Origin: Salinivenus lutea
Lineage (GTDB): Bacteria > Bacteroidota > Rhodothermia > Rhodothermales > Salinibacteraceae
DNA: 64,000 nucleotides
Reading direction: 5' to 3'
Assembly (NCBI GenBank): GCA_002894685.1
Contig: NCRC01000001.1
Location: forward strand, 164,332 to 228,331
Shown: positions 43,370 to 55,361 of the stretch, in pieces
How positions within the stretch are numbered: position 1 is the first letter of the stretch
How the letters are laid out: each line of letters opens with the position of its first letter
Made by a program: the position numbers and the translations under genes
The notes under the pieces: model-generated
The model's input: only the letters and a program-made list of their open reading frames with translations
The model's database searches: none
What the model was told of the DNA's origin: nothing

Positions 43370-44230
43370 CTAGAGCTGATGAAGCGACCGAGACTGAGTA
43401 ATTTGAAAACCACGGTCCGTCTGCTCGACGTTCGCGACCGCGACGTTCGGATCGTGTTCGAAGAACAAGTTCCATTCCGCATCTGCGGCCCGCTGCAGAA
43501 AATCGCGCTTCTCCTCGATGGTGACGAGTGGCCGCACGTCGTAGGCCATCGTCCAGGCCGGCGCCAGGTGATGCGTGGTCGGCAAAAGATCGGCCACGTA
43601 CACGAGCGTCGTGTCCGCGTCGGCCACCGTAACGATCTGCTGCGCTTCGGTGTGGCCGTGCACCTGTTCGACGGAGATGCCCGGGAAGAGGGTCGTCTCC
43701 CCCTCCACCAGATGCAATTGTCCTGATTCCTGGAGGGGGACGAAGGTTCGATCCAGAAAAGACTGACGTTCTTTCGGATTTGACGTCTGCGCCCAGGTCC
43801 AGTGTGATTTCTGCACGTGGTACGTTGCATTTGGAAACGCCACCACCGCCTCCCCGTCGTCGGTTTGGCGCGTGCTCCCCCCACAATGATCGAAGTGAAG
43901 GTGGGTGAGAATCACGTCTGTGATGGCCTCCGGGGCTACGCCGTGCGCCGCCAGTTGTTGTTCGAGGCCTCCCTCGGGCGGGTCCACGGCGTAGATGTCC
44001 GCGTACTTCGTTCCGGCAAACGTGTCGCCCACGCCGGTGTCGATGAGAATCCGCCGATCCTCTCCCTTGAGCAGGAGACAGCGAGTGGCCAGCGGGATGC
44101 GATTGTCCGCGTCCGGCTCGATGCGTTGCGACCAGAGGGGCTTGGGGACGATGCCGAACATCGCCCCTCCATCGAGCCCCAGGGTGCCCGCCTGCACGGC
44201 GTGCAGTGAATACGGTCCGATCGTAGACAT
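43370..44230 (-). CDS. MBL-fold metallohydrolase
   Basis: A 286-residue metallo-beta-lactamase-fold enzyme. The metal site is LTHLHFDHCGGS. Upstream is RILIDTGVGDTF, and later ligands are in QVHGHTEAQQI and YVADLLPTTHHLA. The overall layout (long N-terminal strand part, HxHxDH near residue 110) resembles lactonase-like hydrolases, but specificity cannot be read. It is preceded by the LonN gene, 47 bases away, and followed by the HisKA-only gene. Confidence 0.9.
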   Translation of the reverse strand: MSTIGPYSLHAVQAGTLGLDGGAMFGIVPKPLWSQRIEPDADNRIPLATRCLLLKGEDRRILIDTGVGDTFAGTKYADIYAVDPPEGGLEQQLAAHGVAPEAITDVILTHLHFDHCGGSTRQTDDGEAVVAFPNATYHVQKSHWTWAQTSNPKERQSFLDRTFVPLQESGQLHLVEGETTLFPGISVEQVHGHTEAQQIVTVADADTTLVYVADLLPTTHHLAPAWTMAYDVRPLVTIEEKRDFLQRAADAEWNLFFEHDPNVAVANVEQTDRGFQITQSRSLHQL

Positions 44231-44277
44231 GTGAAGCGTGAGGCGTCCCTACGAGAAGCGATCCGCTCGACCTTAAC

Positions 44278-44916
44278 CTACACCTCCTCGGGCGGAAAAT
44301 CTTTGAAATGCCCGTTCGAGCGAATGCGACGTTGCACGTCGCTCTGTTGCTCGATGCGAGGGATCAGCTTCTCGAAATGATTAATGAGGTATTGTATTCG
44401 GTCGGCTTCGCTGGTTCGTTCCAACACCTCCTGTTTTTGTTTCTCTTCCAGGGCCGCATTTTGGGCGAGGACGAACGACAACTTCTCGACGTTGTCGTAG
44501 AGGTCGGGGCGCACGGTCCGACCGGCCAATTCCAGGAGCTTCATGTGCTGCGTGATCGCGCGCTCCTTGAGATCCAGGTCTACCGGTTCGGGGTCATCCT
44601 CGACGATGGTGACGTCCGCGGTGTAATAGCTTTTCTCGTCGTAGACCTCCTGGAGCCGGAAGCGCTCCTCGCCCTGCGCCAGAAGGTCGAGGCGCCCGTC
44701 GGCGTACCGATTCACGATGTCCTGGATGCGGGCCGTCGTGCCGACCGGTGCGAGGTCGTCGTCTGCAGTGCGGACGACGCCGAAGGGCACGTCGTGGTCG
44801 AGGCAGTACTGCGTCAGCTCTTTGTACCGCTCCTCAAAGATGTGGAGGGGCAGTTCCTCGTCCGGGTACAGCACGAGGTCCAGTGGGAAGAGGGGAAGTG
44901 AATCGATTGCGTCCAT
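44278..44916 (-). CDS. LON substrate-binding domain protein
   Basis: A 212-residue protein equal to the N-terminal domain of Lon protease without ATPase or protease parts. SLPLFPLDLVLYPDEELPLHIFEERYKEL is the signature N-terminus. GTTARIQDIVNRYADGR and a C-terminal coiled-coil region (ALEEKQKQEVLERT) follow. ATG 44916 gives the canonical MDAIDSLPLFPL start. Members of this family are common in bacteria; the role is unclear (possibly substrate recognition). It follows the LolD-like gene on the same strand after 153 bases. Confidence 0.92.
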   Translation of the reverse strand: MDAIDSLPLFPLDLVLYPDEELPLHIFEERYKELTQYCLDHDVPFGVVRTADDDLAPVGTTARIQDIVNRYADGRLDLLAQGEERFRLQEVYDEKSYYTADVTIVEDDPEPVDLDLKERAITQHMKLLELAGRTVRPDLYDNVEKLSFVLAQNAALEEKQKQEVLERTSEADRIQYLINHFEKLIPRIEQQSDVQRRIRSNGHFKDFPPEEV

Positions 44917-45069
44917 GAAAAGCGCGACGGTCAGCAGCACATGAGGACCGATCGAACCTTCCCCTATCGCGCCATGTTTCGGGAGACGGCGGGGGGAGGC
45001 GTCTTCCAACAGGGTTGTCACGTCTACCCGCCTCCCGTCCCCGCGGCGATACGCACTGGGCGCTGCGGA

Positions 45070-45804
45070 CTACGACGACGCCTCCGACGGGCCGTCCGTG
45101 AGCTCAATGGCGTCGGACGCATCGGCGGGCGCAAGCTGGCCGTGCTCCAGCCGAAGCACCCGCTGTGCCACGGCCGCAAGCGCCGGGTTGTGCGTGGCCA
45201 GCACGAAGGTCTGGCCCATCTCCCGGCTGAGACGTTCGATTTCGCGGTGGAGCGGCTCGGCCGTCCGGGCGTCGAGGTTGCCCGTCGGCTCGTCCATCAG
45301 AACGAGATCGGGCGCGTTCATGAGCGCTCGGGCAACGGCCACCCGTTGCTTTTCGCCGCCCGAGAGGGCGCTGGGGCGGTGCTCGGCCCGCGCGCCGAGG
45401 CCGAGGAGGTCGAGAAGCTCGCGGGCCCGGTCGTGCGCCTCCTCCATCGCCTGGCGCCGGATGAGGGCCGGCATGGCCACGTTCTCCAGGGCCGAAAACT
45501 CGGGCAGCAGGTGGTGAAACTGAAAGACGAACCCGATCGATCGGTTGCGAAAGGCCGCCAGTTCCTCGTCGGTTTTCGAAAACACGTCCGTCCCCTGAAA
45601 CCGGACGGTGCCGCCGGTGGGGCGTTCGAGCGCTCCCAGGAGGTGGAGGAGCGTGGACTTCCCGGTTCCGCTCTCGCCCACGACAGCCACAATTTCGCCG
45701 GCCTCAACGGTCAGCTGCAGCCGATCGAGGACCGTTAGCGGTTCGGCCCCACCCGTGTCGTACGTCTTGATCAGGTCCTGTACGTCGAGCAGGGGGGGGG
45801 CCAT
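45070..45804 (-). CDS. lolD: ABC transporter ATP-binding protein, LolD/MacB type
   Basis: A 244-residue ATPase. Walker A is [16 protein letters not shown], the signature is [15 protein letters not shown], Walker B is [13 protein letters not shown], and the H-loop is LATHNPAL. The Q-loop [20 protein letters not shown] is the typical LolD/FtsE/MacB-subfamily sequence, which suggests release of lipoproteins to the outer membrane. The permease partner (LolC/E) is not adjacent. It is 58 bases after the NtrC-type regulator gene. Confidence 0.9.
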   Translation of the reverse strand: MAPPLLDVQDLIKTYDTGGAEPLTVLDRLQLTVEAGEIVAVVGESGTGKSTLLHLLGALERPTGGTVRFQGTDVFSKTDEELAAFRNRSIGFVFQFHHLLPEFSALENVAMPALIRRQAMEEAHDRARELLDLLGLGARAEHRPSALSGGEKQRVAVARALMNAPDLVLMDEPTGNLDARTAEPLHREIERLSREMGQTFVLATHNPALAAVAQRVLRLEHGQLAPADASDAIELTDGPSEASS

Positions 45805-45862
45805 CGTAGGAGCAGTCGGTGAAGTCGAAGGGCACAGCCAGACGCGCCGGTCGGGCCGTCGG

Positions 45863-47242
45863 TTAGTCGTCGCGCTCGATGCCGTACTTGTTGAGCTTGT
45901 TGTAGAGGTGCGAGCGCTGGATGCCGATCGTTTCGGCGGTCTGACTCACATTCCAGTCGTGTTCGTTGAGCTTGCGTTCGATGAACCGCTTCTCGAACTG
46001 ATCCCGCGCCTGGGAAAAGTCGTCGTGCGCAGCAATCAGTTCGTCGGCCGGACCGTCGGTCGCGGAGGTGGGGCGCACGAACTGGTCGACGTCCGCGGCG
46101 TCGATCTCGTCGTCGGGGACGAGAATAAGCAGCCGCTCGATCACGTTGTAGAGCTCGCGCACGTTTCCCCGCCACTCGTACTCCTTCAGACGGTCGAGCG
46201 CCGCGTCGGTGAACGTGGTGGGCGGAAGGCCGTTGCGCCGGGCCAGTCGCTCGGCCCCGTGCTCCGTGAGCAGCGGGATGTCTTCCCGGCGGCGCCGGAG
46301 CGGGGGCACGTCGATTAGAATGACGCCTATTCGGTGGTAGAGGTCCTCCCGGAAGTTGCCCTCCTCAATCTCCGTCATCAGGTCCTTGTTGGTGGCGGCA
46401 ATCACGCGCACGTCCACCGAGATGCTGCGCTCTCCCCCCACCCGTTCAATCTCGTTTTCCTGGAGCACGCGGAGCACCTTGGCCTGCGCCGAGAGACTCA
46501 TGTCCCCAATTTCGTCGAGGAAGAGCGTGCCCTCGTGGGCCTGCTCGAACTTGCCAATCCGCTGCTGGGTCGCCCCGGTAAACGCGCCCTTCTCGTGCCC
46601 GAAAAGCTCACTTTCGATGAGCTCGCTCGGGATCGCTGCACAATTTACCTCCACCATCGGCTCGTCCGCCCGAGCACTCTTGTGGTGGATCCACTTTGCC
46701 ACCAGCTCCTTTCCCGTCCCGTTCTCGCCCGTAATGAGGACCCGCGCCTCGGTCGGGGCCACCCGGTCGATGGTGTCTTTAATCTCCTGCACCGCCTCGC
46801 TCTCCCCGATAATCGGGGGCAGGTCGCCCGTGCTCTGCTCACTGATCGCCTGGCGCATCCGCCGATTTTTGACCTCCAGTTGCCCGTGGTCCATCGCGTT
46901 GCGGACCGTCACCAGCAGGCGGTTCAGATCGGGCGGCTTCTCGATAAAGTCGTAGGCCCCAAGCTTTGTCGCCTCGACCGCCGTCTCAATCGTTCCGTGC
47001 CCACTGATCATCACGACGGGCAGGTCCTCCGTCTCCTCCGCGATGACCTCCAGGACCTCCATGCCGTCGCGCTTCGGCATTTTCACGTCGAGGAGAACCA
47101 AATCGTACTGATGCTCCCGGATCGACGACAGGGCCTCTTCCCCATCCTCCGCCTCCTCCACCTCGAAGTCCTCATACTCCAGGATCTCGCGGAGCGTGCG
47201 GCGAATGCTCGCCTCGTCATCGACCACCAGAATTGTAGACAT
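45863..47242 (-). CDS. Sigma-54-dependent response regulator, NtrC/NtrX type
   Basis: A 459-residue regulator. Receiver: [14 protein letters not shown], phospho-Asp in [13 protein letters not shown], Lys in [11 protein letters not shown]+ domain: Walker [14 protein letters not shown], an intact sigma-54 contact loop in [12 protein letters not shown] and Walker [14 protein letters not shown]-terminal Fis-type [26 protein letters not shown]. This is a complete, conventional activator, unlike the second one at 16.8 kb with GAFTDA. ZraR/NtrX-like membership is likely. No kinase lies next to it; the neighbours are a TPR protein and lolD. Confidence 0.95.
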   Translation of the reverse strand: MSTILVVDDEASIRRTLREILEYEDFEVEEAEDGEEALSSIREHQYDLVLLDVKMPKRDGMEVLEVIAEETEDLPVVMISGHGTIETAVEATKLGAYDFIEKPPDLNRLLVTVRNAMDHGQLEVKNRRMRQAISEQSTGDLPPIIGESEAVQEIKDTIDRVAPTEARVLITGENGTGKELVAKWIHHKSARADEPMVEVNCAAIPSELIESELFGHEKGAFTGATQQRIGKFEQAHEGTLFLDEIGDMSLSAQAKVLRVLQENEIERVGGERSISVDVRVIAATNKDLMTEIEEGNFREDLYHRIGVILIDVPPLRRRREDIPLLTEHGAERLARRNGLPPTTFTDAALDRLKEYEWRGNVRELYNVIERLLILVPDDEIDAADVDQFVRPTSATDGPADELIAAHDDFSQARDQFEKRFIERKLNEHDWNVSQTAETIGIQRSHLYNKLNKYGIERDD

Positions 47243-47300
47243 GGGGCCACCGCCGGTGCCGTTGCAAAAGAGGGGTGCGTGGCTGCTGCTCTCCCGTCGA

Positions 47301-48023
47301 CTACGACTGCTGGCCGCTGGACGCCCCCTGCCGGGCCTTCGACCGCGCCAGATACCGCTCGGCGTCCGCTACTTGATCAGAATCGGGATACTCCTCCACC
47401 ACCCGTTGATACACCTCCGTCGCGGCGGTATAGCGTCCGGCCTCCTCGTACGCCTGCCCCGCCTGCACAAGATACCGCGGGGCCGTCAGTTCATTCTGGT
47501 ACTGCGCCGCGGCCTCCTCGTAGTGGGTTGCCGCCTGCTCGTATTCCCCCCGCGACTCGTAAATGGATGCCTCCGCCGCCAATGCACTGGCCCCAATAAA
47601 GTCGTTGCCCTTTTCAAACTGCTGGTAAAACCCCAGGGCCCGATCGTACTCCCCTTGCTGGTACAGCGCATTCGCCGTGTAAAAGGTCGCAAGGTTTCCG
47701 GCGCTGGTGCCTCCGTACTGATTGGCGAGCTCAATGAGGCCGGTGGCCTCATTCGTCCCGTTTAGGGCCTGCTCAAAATTCCCCTGCTCGTACACCGGGA
47801 GAATCTGCCCCAGCATCTCATTGGCCTGCTCGGCCTGCTGGTCTTGATAGTACATGTACCCGGGCACGGCCAAAGCCAGGGCAACGACCGCGGCCCCAAT
47901 CCCATATACAAGGGTCCGGTTGTCCTCATAGAACAGCAACAACCACCCGTACAGGTCGACGAGCCAGTTTCGACGAAGCTCTTTGCGACGGGACGTTTTC
48001 TCAGGGGTCTTGAGCGCGGTCAT
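47301..48023 (-). CDS. TPR-repeat membrane protein
   Basis: A 240-residue protein with a short cytoplasmic N-terminus, a single membrane helix (LVYGIGAAVVALALAVPGYMYY, about residues 38-58) and five or so TPR units (NALYQQGEYDRALGFYQQF, YESRGEYEQAATHYEEA and similar). The layout resembles YfgM-like proteins that assist envelope protein assembly. ATG 48023 is preferred over a TTG nine bases upstream. It probably starts the minus-strand run TPR - regulator - lolD - LonN. Confidence 0.88.
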   Translation of the reverse strand: MTALKTPEKTSRRKELRRNWLVDLYGWLLLFYEDNRTLVYGIGAAVVALALAVPGYMYYQDQQAEQANEMLGQILPVYEQGNFEQALNGTNEATGLIELANQYGGTSAGNLATFYTANALYQQGEYDRALGFYQQFEKGNDFIGASALAAEASIYESRGEYEQAATHYEEAAAQYQNELTAPRYLVQAGQAYEEAGRYTAATEVYQRVVEEYPDSDQVADAERYLARSKARQGASSGQQS

Positions 48024-49441
<1,418 letters not shown>

Positions 49442-49494
49442 TTTCCGGGGACCGTCCGGTCCCCACCCTTCTTTCACGGATGCCCCTATCGACC

Positions 49495-50691
49495 ATGTCG
49501 AAGCTCACCCTCGACGACATCGACGTTCGCGGCAAGCGGGTCCTCATCCGCGTGGATTTCAATGTGCCCCTCGACACCTCGGCCGACGGGAGTCCGACCG
49601 TGGCCGACGACACGCGCATTCGGGCCGCCCTGCCCACCATCCGCCACGTCCTGGACCACGGCGGCAAGGCCATCCTCATCAGCCACCTCGGACGGCCGGG
49701 GGGGCAACCCGTTCCCGACCTCAGCCTCACGTGCGTGGCGGATCACCTGGGGAGCCTCCTCGACGAGCGCGTTCGTTTTTCGAGCAACACCGTCGGCGAC
49801 ACGGTGGAAGAAGTCGTCGCCGCCATGGGGAACGGGAGCGTCATCCTGCTCGAAAACACGCGGTTCGACCCTGGGGAGAAGGCAAATGACGAGGAGTTCT
49901 CGCGGGCGCTGGCCGCCCTGGCCGACGTCTACGTGAACGATGCCTTCGGGGCCGCCCACCGCGCGCACGCCTCCACCGCGGGCGTGGCGCAGTTTGTAGA
50001 CACGGCCGCCATGGGCCGCCTCATGGAATCGGAGATTGCGGCGCTCACCAAGGTGCGCGACGACCCGGAGCATCCGATGATCGCCGTCCTGGGCGGGGCC
50101 AAGGTGTCCGACAAACTCGGCACGTTCCGGGCCCTCAACGACACGGCGGACGACCTCCTCGTCGGCGGCGCCATGAGCTACACGTTCCTGAAGGCCCTCG
50201 GACACGAGGTGGGCGCCTCGCGCGTGGAGGACGACCGGCTCGACGCCGCCGAATCGCTGTACGAGGCGGCCGGCGGGCACATTCACCTCCCCAGCGACCA
50301 CGTCGTCGCTGCCTCTCCCGACGCGGACGCCGAGGGGTCCGTTGTGGAGGGCGACATTCCTGAGGACCTGATGGGCCTCGACATTGGTCCCGCCACGCTC
50401 GCGGAGTACCAGGACCTCCTTTCCGGGGCGGCCACCATTGTGTGGAACGGCCCAATGGGCGTGTTTGAGGTGGAGCAGTTCGCCAGCGGCACGATGGGCA
50501 TCGCCGAAGCCGTGGCCGACGCCACGGCGAACGGCGCCTTCTCGGTTGTCGGCGGCGGCGATTCCGTCTCGGCCCTCAACCGCTCCGGCCACTCCGACGA
50601 CATCAGTCACGTCTCCACGGGCGGCGGCGCCATGTTGACGTTCCTGGAAGGCGCCCCCCTCCCCGGCATTGACGCCCTCACGGACGCGTAG
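49495..50691 (+). CDS. pgk: Phosphoglycerate kinase
   Basis: Transfers phosphate from 1,3-bisphosphoglycerate to ADP. The 398-residue protein has VLIRVDFNVPLD, SHLGRPGG, LLENTRFDPGEK, NDAFGAAHRAHAST, VLGGAKVSDKLG, MGLDIGPATL and the C-terminal VVGGGDSVSAL/HVSTGGGAMLTFLEG blocks of the family. ATG 49495 (MSKLTLDD) is the canonical start; an in-frame ATG 15 bases upstream is possible. Confidence 0.97.
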   Translation: MSKLTLDDIDVRGKRVLIRVDFNVPLDTSADGSPTVADDTRIRAALPTIRHVLDHGGKAILISHLGRPGGQPVPDLSLTCVADHLGSLLDERVRFSSNTVGDTVEEVVAAMGNGSVILLENTRFDPGEKANDEEFSRALAALADVYVNDAFGAAHRAHASTAGVAQFVDTAAMGRLMESEIAALTKVRDDPEHPMIAVLGGAKVSDKLGTFRALNDTADDLLVGGAMSYTFLKALGHEVGASRVEDDRLDAAESLYEAAGGHIHLPSDHVVAASPDADAEGSVVEGDIPEDLMGLDIGPATLAEYQDLLSGAATIVWNGPMGVFEVEQFASGTMGIAEAVADATANGAFSVVGGGDSVSALNRSGHSDDISHVSTGGGAMLTFLEGAPLPGIDALTDA

Positions 50692-50752
50692 GGGATCGAC
50701 GCGTCGGCGCCCCTTCGAGTCGTCTTCTCCCTGCCTCTCCCTTCCCCGCGCC

Positions 50753-51703
50753 ATGGCCTCTGTTGCCTCTCTTTCGCCCGTCTTCCTCCAGTTCTGGGCC
50801 CCACCGTTTACCTGGCGGGTCGTGCTGGCTGGGGCCGTCCGCGTGGCCCTCATCGTCGGTATCGCCTTCGTCGTCCTGAAGGTGGTGGAACGGGCCGTAG
50901 AGCAGTGGACGGCGCGCGTGGAGGACCTGCCGCCGTCCGACCCAAAGCGGCAGCGGGCCGTCACGCTCAGCGGCCTGGTGAAGTCCATCACGGGCTACGC
51001 CGTGTGGGCCGTGGCCGGCATTATGGTGCTCAGTGAGGTAGGGCTCGACATCGGGGCCCTGCTGGCCACCGCCGGAATCGCCGGCCTCGCCGTCGGGTTC
51101 GGCGCGCAGACGCTGGTGAAGGACGTGATTGGGGGCATCTTTCTGCTTTTCGACGATGTGATCCGCGTGGGGGATCTCGTGACGATCAGCGGCCACACGG
51201 GCACCGTCGAATCCATTGGTGTTCGACTGATCAAGCTCCGCAAGTTCGATGGGGAGCTGGTGATGATTCCCGCGGGGGAGGTGCGCACCTTCGGTAACAA
51301 AAGCATCGACTGGGCCCGTGTTGTGGTCCCTGTCGGCCTGAGTTACGATCAGGACATCGATGCCATCCTTCCCATCATGGAACGGGTGGCCCAAGGCTGG
51401 GTCGAGGATCACTCGGACATTGTGCTGGAAGAGTCGCCGCAGGTGCAGGGGCTTATGGACTTCGGCGACTCGTCGGTCACGGCCCGCATCGCCGTGAAGG
51501 TGAAGCCCGGAGAGCAGTACGCCGGCGAGCGCGAGCTCCGACAGCGCCTGAAGCGGACGTTCGATCAGCAGGGCGTCTCGATTCCCTTCCCGCAGCGCAC
51601 CGTCCACCGCACCCCCGAGGGCGACGGCCCGCCCCGGACGCCCGACCCGCTCCCCGACGACGCCGACGCTTCTGCCGATTCTCTCGACGAAGGTGCCGAC
51701 TGA
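50753..51703 (+). CDS. MscS-family mechanosensitive ion channel
   Basis: A 316-residue channel that opens on membrane tension to release solutes, relevant for a halophile facing osmotic downshock. Hydrophobic helices occur at about 15-45 and 75-100. The pore-lining helix has LLATAGIAGLAVGFGAQTLVKDVIGG, and the MscS beta-domain has DDVIRVGDLVTISGHTGTVESIGVR. The cytosolic domain ends in an acidic tail. ATG 50753 gives a normal N-terminus. It lies between pgk and an ABC exporter pair. Confidence 0.94.
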   Translation: MASVASLSPVFLQFWAPPFTWRVVLAGAVRVALIVGIAFVVLKVVERAVEQWTARVEDLPPSDPKRQRAVTLSGLVKSITGYAVWAVAGIMVLSEVGLDIGALLATAGIAGLAVGFGAQTLVKDVIGGIFLLFDDVIRVGDLVTISGHTGTVESIGVRLIKLRKFDGELVMIPAGEVRTFGNKSIDWARVVVPVGLSYDQDIDAILPIMERVAQGWVEDHSDIVLEESPQVQGLMDFGDSSVTARIAVKVKPGEQYAGERELRQRLKRTFDQQGVSIPFPQRTVHRTPEGDGPPRTPDPLPDDADASADSLDEGAD

Positions 51704-51715
51704 CCGACCGCTCTT

Positions 51716-52672
<957 letters not shown>

Positions 52673-52702
52673 GCCGTTCTGCCGTTTCGTTTCCTGCCCC
52701 TC

Positions 52703-53563
52703 ATGCGCCCGCTCTACGGACTCTTTCTGCTCACATTTCGCGAGCTGTGGGCGAAGAAGGTCGTGCTCGGCCTCTTCGTAATCAGCTCTCTGGTGCTCCT
52801 GGTCGTCACCTTTGCCCTGAACCTGAACGTGGTGGAGGGGTCCCTCCAAGGGCTGCGCCTCTTTGGACAAGAGGCGACCCCGGACCCCTCCGCCAACGGC
52901 CAAGGGGCCTCGGAGGGCCCGCAGTTCACCTTGACAAACGTGGTGGTGACGGTCGAGGCGATCGTGGCGGGCATGGCCTACTGGATCGGCATCCTGCTCG
53001 CCCTTTTTGCCTCCGCCTCACTCTTTCCTGAGCTGCAGGCCCCCGGGCGCGTCGAGCTCCTCCTCTCCAAGCCCATCAGCCGCATGCAGGCGCTGCTGGG
53101 GCACGTGCTGGGCGTGTGGGTGCTGGTGGGCATCCTGACAGTGTACCTGATGGGGGGCACCTGGCTCATCATGTCGATCAAGTCCGGGGTCTGGCACCCG
53201 CGCTTCCTCCTCTCCATCCTGCTGGTCGTGGGGATGTTCGCGGTGATGTACGCCGCCGTGCTGCTGATGGGCGTGTGGACCGAAAGCACCGCCCTGGCCC
53301 TCATCGTGTCGTACGGCCTCATCTTCGTGTCGCTGGTCCTGGCCGGCGCCGAATCCATCGGGCCGCTCCTCGGATCGGTGGGGCGCCCCGTGCTTTGGGG
53401 GCTCTACCACGCCCTGCCCAACTTCTCGGAGGTCACCGAACTCGTGGTGCGGCTCGCGCGGGACGATCCCATTTCGTCGTGGTATCCGCTGTGGTCGTCG
53501 CTCGCCTTCGGGGGCGTGGTCTATGGCGTGAGTGGGTACTGGTTTGTCCGTCGGGACTTTTAG
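52703..53563 (+). CDS. ABC-2 type exporter permease
   Basis: A 286-residue membrane protein with six hydrophobic segments: about 20-40, 95-120, 145-170, 180-205, 215-235 and the C-terminal VVYGVSGYWFVRRDF. ELQAPGRVELLLSKPISRMQALLGHVLG is the ABC-2 permease stretch between helices two and three. It works with the ATPase encoded immediately upstream. No other family was recognised. Confidence 0.9.
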   Translation: MRPLYGLFLLTFRELWAKKVVLGLFVISSLVLLVVTFALNLNVVEGSLQGLRLFGQEATPDPSANGQGASEGPQFTLTNVVVTVEAIVAGMAYWIGILLALFASASLFPELQAPGRVELLLSKPISRMQALLGHVLGVWVLVGILTVYLMGGTWLIMSIKSGVWHPRFLLSILLVVGMFAVMYAAVLLMGVWTESTALALIVSYGLIFVSLVLAGAESIGPLLGSVGRPVLWGLYHALPNFSEVTELVVRLARDDPISSWYPLWSSLAFGGVVYGVSGYWFVRRDF

Positions 53564-53663
53564 CCCCAGCCGCCGGACCGCACGAGACCAGGCCTGAATT
53601 TTCGGTCGTTCGCCCGTACGTTGAAGACGTTCGTACGCCCTCCCGCACCTGTTCTCGTCTTCC

Positions 53664-54557
53664 ATGGTCTACTCCTCGCCCGACGCCGTTGATTTCTCCC
53701 TTGCGGACTGTCCGTCGCTCCCCCGGCCCGGACGCGTCGTGCTCACCACCCCGACGCACTTCGACGTGGAGTACGTGATCAACCCCCACATGTCCGACAA
53801 CGTCGGGCAGGTCAACAAGGCCGTGGCGTTTCAGCAGTGGAAGGCGCTCCGGGCCGCCTATACGGCCCTCGACGTAGAGCCGATCGTGGCGACCGGGCAA
53901 TCGGGCCTCCCCGACATGGTCTTCTGCGCAAACCAAACCTTCCCGTACTACGACCCGGACACGAACACCCACGGCGTCGTTCTCAGCCGCATGCACGCCG
54001 ACGAACGCAAGCCGGAGGTCCCGTACTACGCCGATTTTTTCAAGCAACAGGGATTTGAGATCCAGCGGCTGCCGGAGGACCTGGACGCCGACTTTGAAGG
54101 CATGGGCGACGCAATCTGGCACCCCGCCCGTCGGGTGGTCTGGGGCGGGTACGGCTTCCGGACCACCCCCGAGGCCTACGAGGCCCTCAGCGACCGGCTG
54201 GACGTGCCCGTGATGCTCCTCCGACTGACGGACCCCGACTTCTACCACCTCGACACCTGCTTCTGCCCGCTGAACGAGGACACCGTCCTTATCGCCGCCG
54301 AGGCCTTCGACGAATCGGGCCGCGCCCTCATCGATCGCTTCTTCGACACCGTCATTGAGGCGCCGGACGCGGAGGCGCGCCATCAGTTTGCCTGTAACGC
54401 GCATTGCCCGAACGGAACCCATGTGCTGATCCAGGAAGGCTGCGACCAAACCAACCGCCGCCTGCGTGCCCACGGCTTCCGACCGGTGGAGCTCGACACG
54501 AGTGAGTTTCTAAAATCGGGCGGCTCGGTGTTCTGCATGAAGCAGATGATCTGGTAG
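53664..54557 (+). CDS. Amidinotransferase/dimethylarginine-dimethylaminohydrolase-fold protein
   Basis: A 297-residue pentein-fold enzyme of the DDAH, arginine deiminase and amidinotransferase superfamily. GQSGLPDMVFCANQTF near residue 80, the Glu in ADFEGMGDAIW, the His region FYHLDTCFCPL and the catalytic Cys in LKSGGSVFCMKQ (near the C-terminus) are the active-site set. The DDAH-like length suggests hydrolysis of a substituted arginine or a related guanidino compound; the substrate is unproven. A glycosyltransferase gene follows 30 bases downstream. Confidence 0.9.
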   Translation: MVYSSPDAVDFSLADCPSLPRPGRVVLTTPTHFDVEYVINPHMSDNVGQVNKAVAFQQWKALRAAYTALDVEPIVATGQSGLPDMVFCANQTFPYYDPDTNTHGVVLSRMHADERKPEVPYYADFFKQQGFEIQRLPEDLDADFEGMGDAIWHPARRVVWGGYGFRTTPEAYEALSDRLDVPVMLLRLTDPDFYHLDTCFCPLNEDTVLIAAEAFDESGRALIDRFFDTVIEAPDAEARHQFACNAHCPNGTHVLIQEGCDQTNRRLRAHGFRPVELDTSEFLKSGGSVFCMKQMIW

Positions 54558-54587
54558 CCCCGCTCCGTTCACAGTCTCTCCCCCGGC

Positions 54588-55361
54588 GTGCCCGATCGTT
54601 GTGTCTCCATCGTCATCCCCACCCTCAACGAAGCGGCCCACCTGGGGGCCACGCTGCGCCGGATTGAGGCGCAGTCCCGGCCCTTTGAGGTGCTGGTGGT
54701 CGACGGGCACTCGACGGACGACACCGTACACCACGCAGAGGCCGCCGGGGCCACCGTCCTGCACGCCGACCGGGGCCGCGCCCGGCAGTTGAATCGTGGC
54801 GCCGAGGCAGCGTCGGGCGACATCCTGCTGTTCCTGCACGCCGACACCCTCCTCCCCCGCAACGGACTGTCGCTGATTCGGGAGGCGCTCTCACCCTCCT
54901 CCGCCACGGCAGGGACCTTCCGGCTCGCGTTCGACCGCCCGTCTTCACTCCTGCGCCTCTACGCCTGGTGCACGCGCTGGCCGTGGATCCGGATCTGCTT
55001 CGGGGATCGGGGGCTGTTTGTCGAACGGTCTGCCTTCGAAGCCGTCGGCGGGTACCCGGAGTGGCCCCTTTTTGAGGACCTCGAGCTGGCCGCCCGTCTG
55101 CAGGCCGATGGGGGCTTTCGCTTCCTCTCCGCGGCCGTCACGACCTCCGCCCGCCGCTTCGAGCGGTGTGGGACCCTGCGCCAGCAGGCCCACAACCTGT
55201 ACCTCTGGCTCCACTACATGGCGGGCACGGACCCGGAGCAGGTCGCCTCCCTGTACCCGTACCCGTCCGCCGCCTCCGAGGCCGCGGACCCCGCGTCCAC
55301 ACCCTCCTCTACCCCGAAGCGGTCGACGTCTCCTCCATCCCCTGAAACGCGTTCCCGGTAA
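54588..55361 (+). CDS. Glycosyltransferase family 2, TIGR04283-like
   Basis: A 257-residue GT-A glycosyltransferase: SIVIPTLNEAAHLGATLRRI, DGHSTDDTV, GRARQLNRGAEAASGDILLFLHADTLLP, then CFGDRGLFVERSAFEAVGGY and PLFEDLELAARLQ. The GRARQLNRGA and GDRGLF motifs fit the TIGR04283 subfamily (selenium-domain-associated transferase 2). The start is GTG 54588. The C-terminal 35 residues are a Ser/Pro/Thr-rich tail, and the last 53 bases overlap the 3' end of the convergent sensor kinase. Confidence 0.9.
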   Translation: MPDRCVSIVIPTLNEAAHLGATLRRIEAQSRPFEVLVVDGHSTDDTVHHAEAAGATVLHADRGRARQLNRGAEAASGDILLFLHADTLLPRNGLSLIREALSPSSATAGTFRLAFDRPSSLLRLYAWCTRWPWIRICFGDRGLFVERSAFEAVGGYPEWPLFEDLELAARLQADGGFRFLSAAVTTSARRFERCGTLRQQAHNLYLWLHYMAGTDPEQVASLYPYPSAASEAADPASTPSSTPKRSTSPPSPETRSR

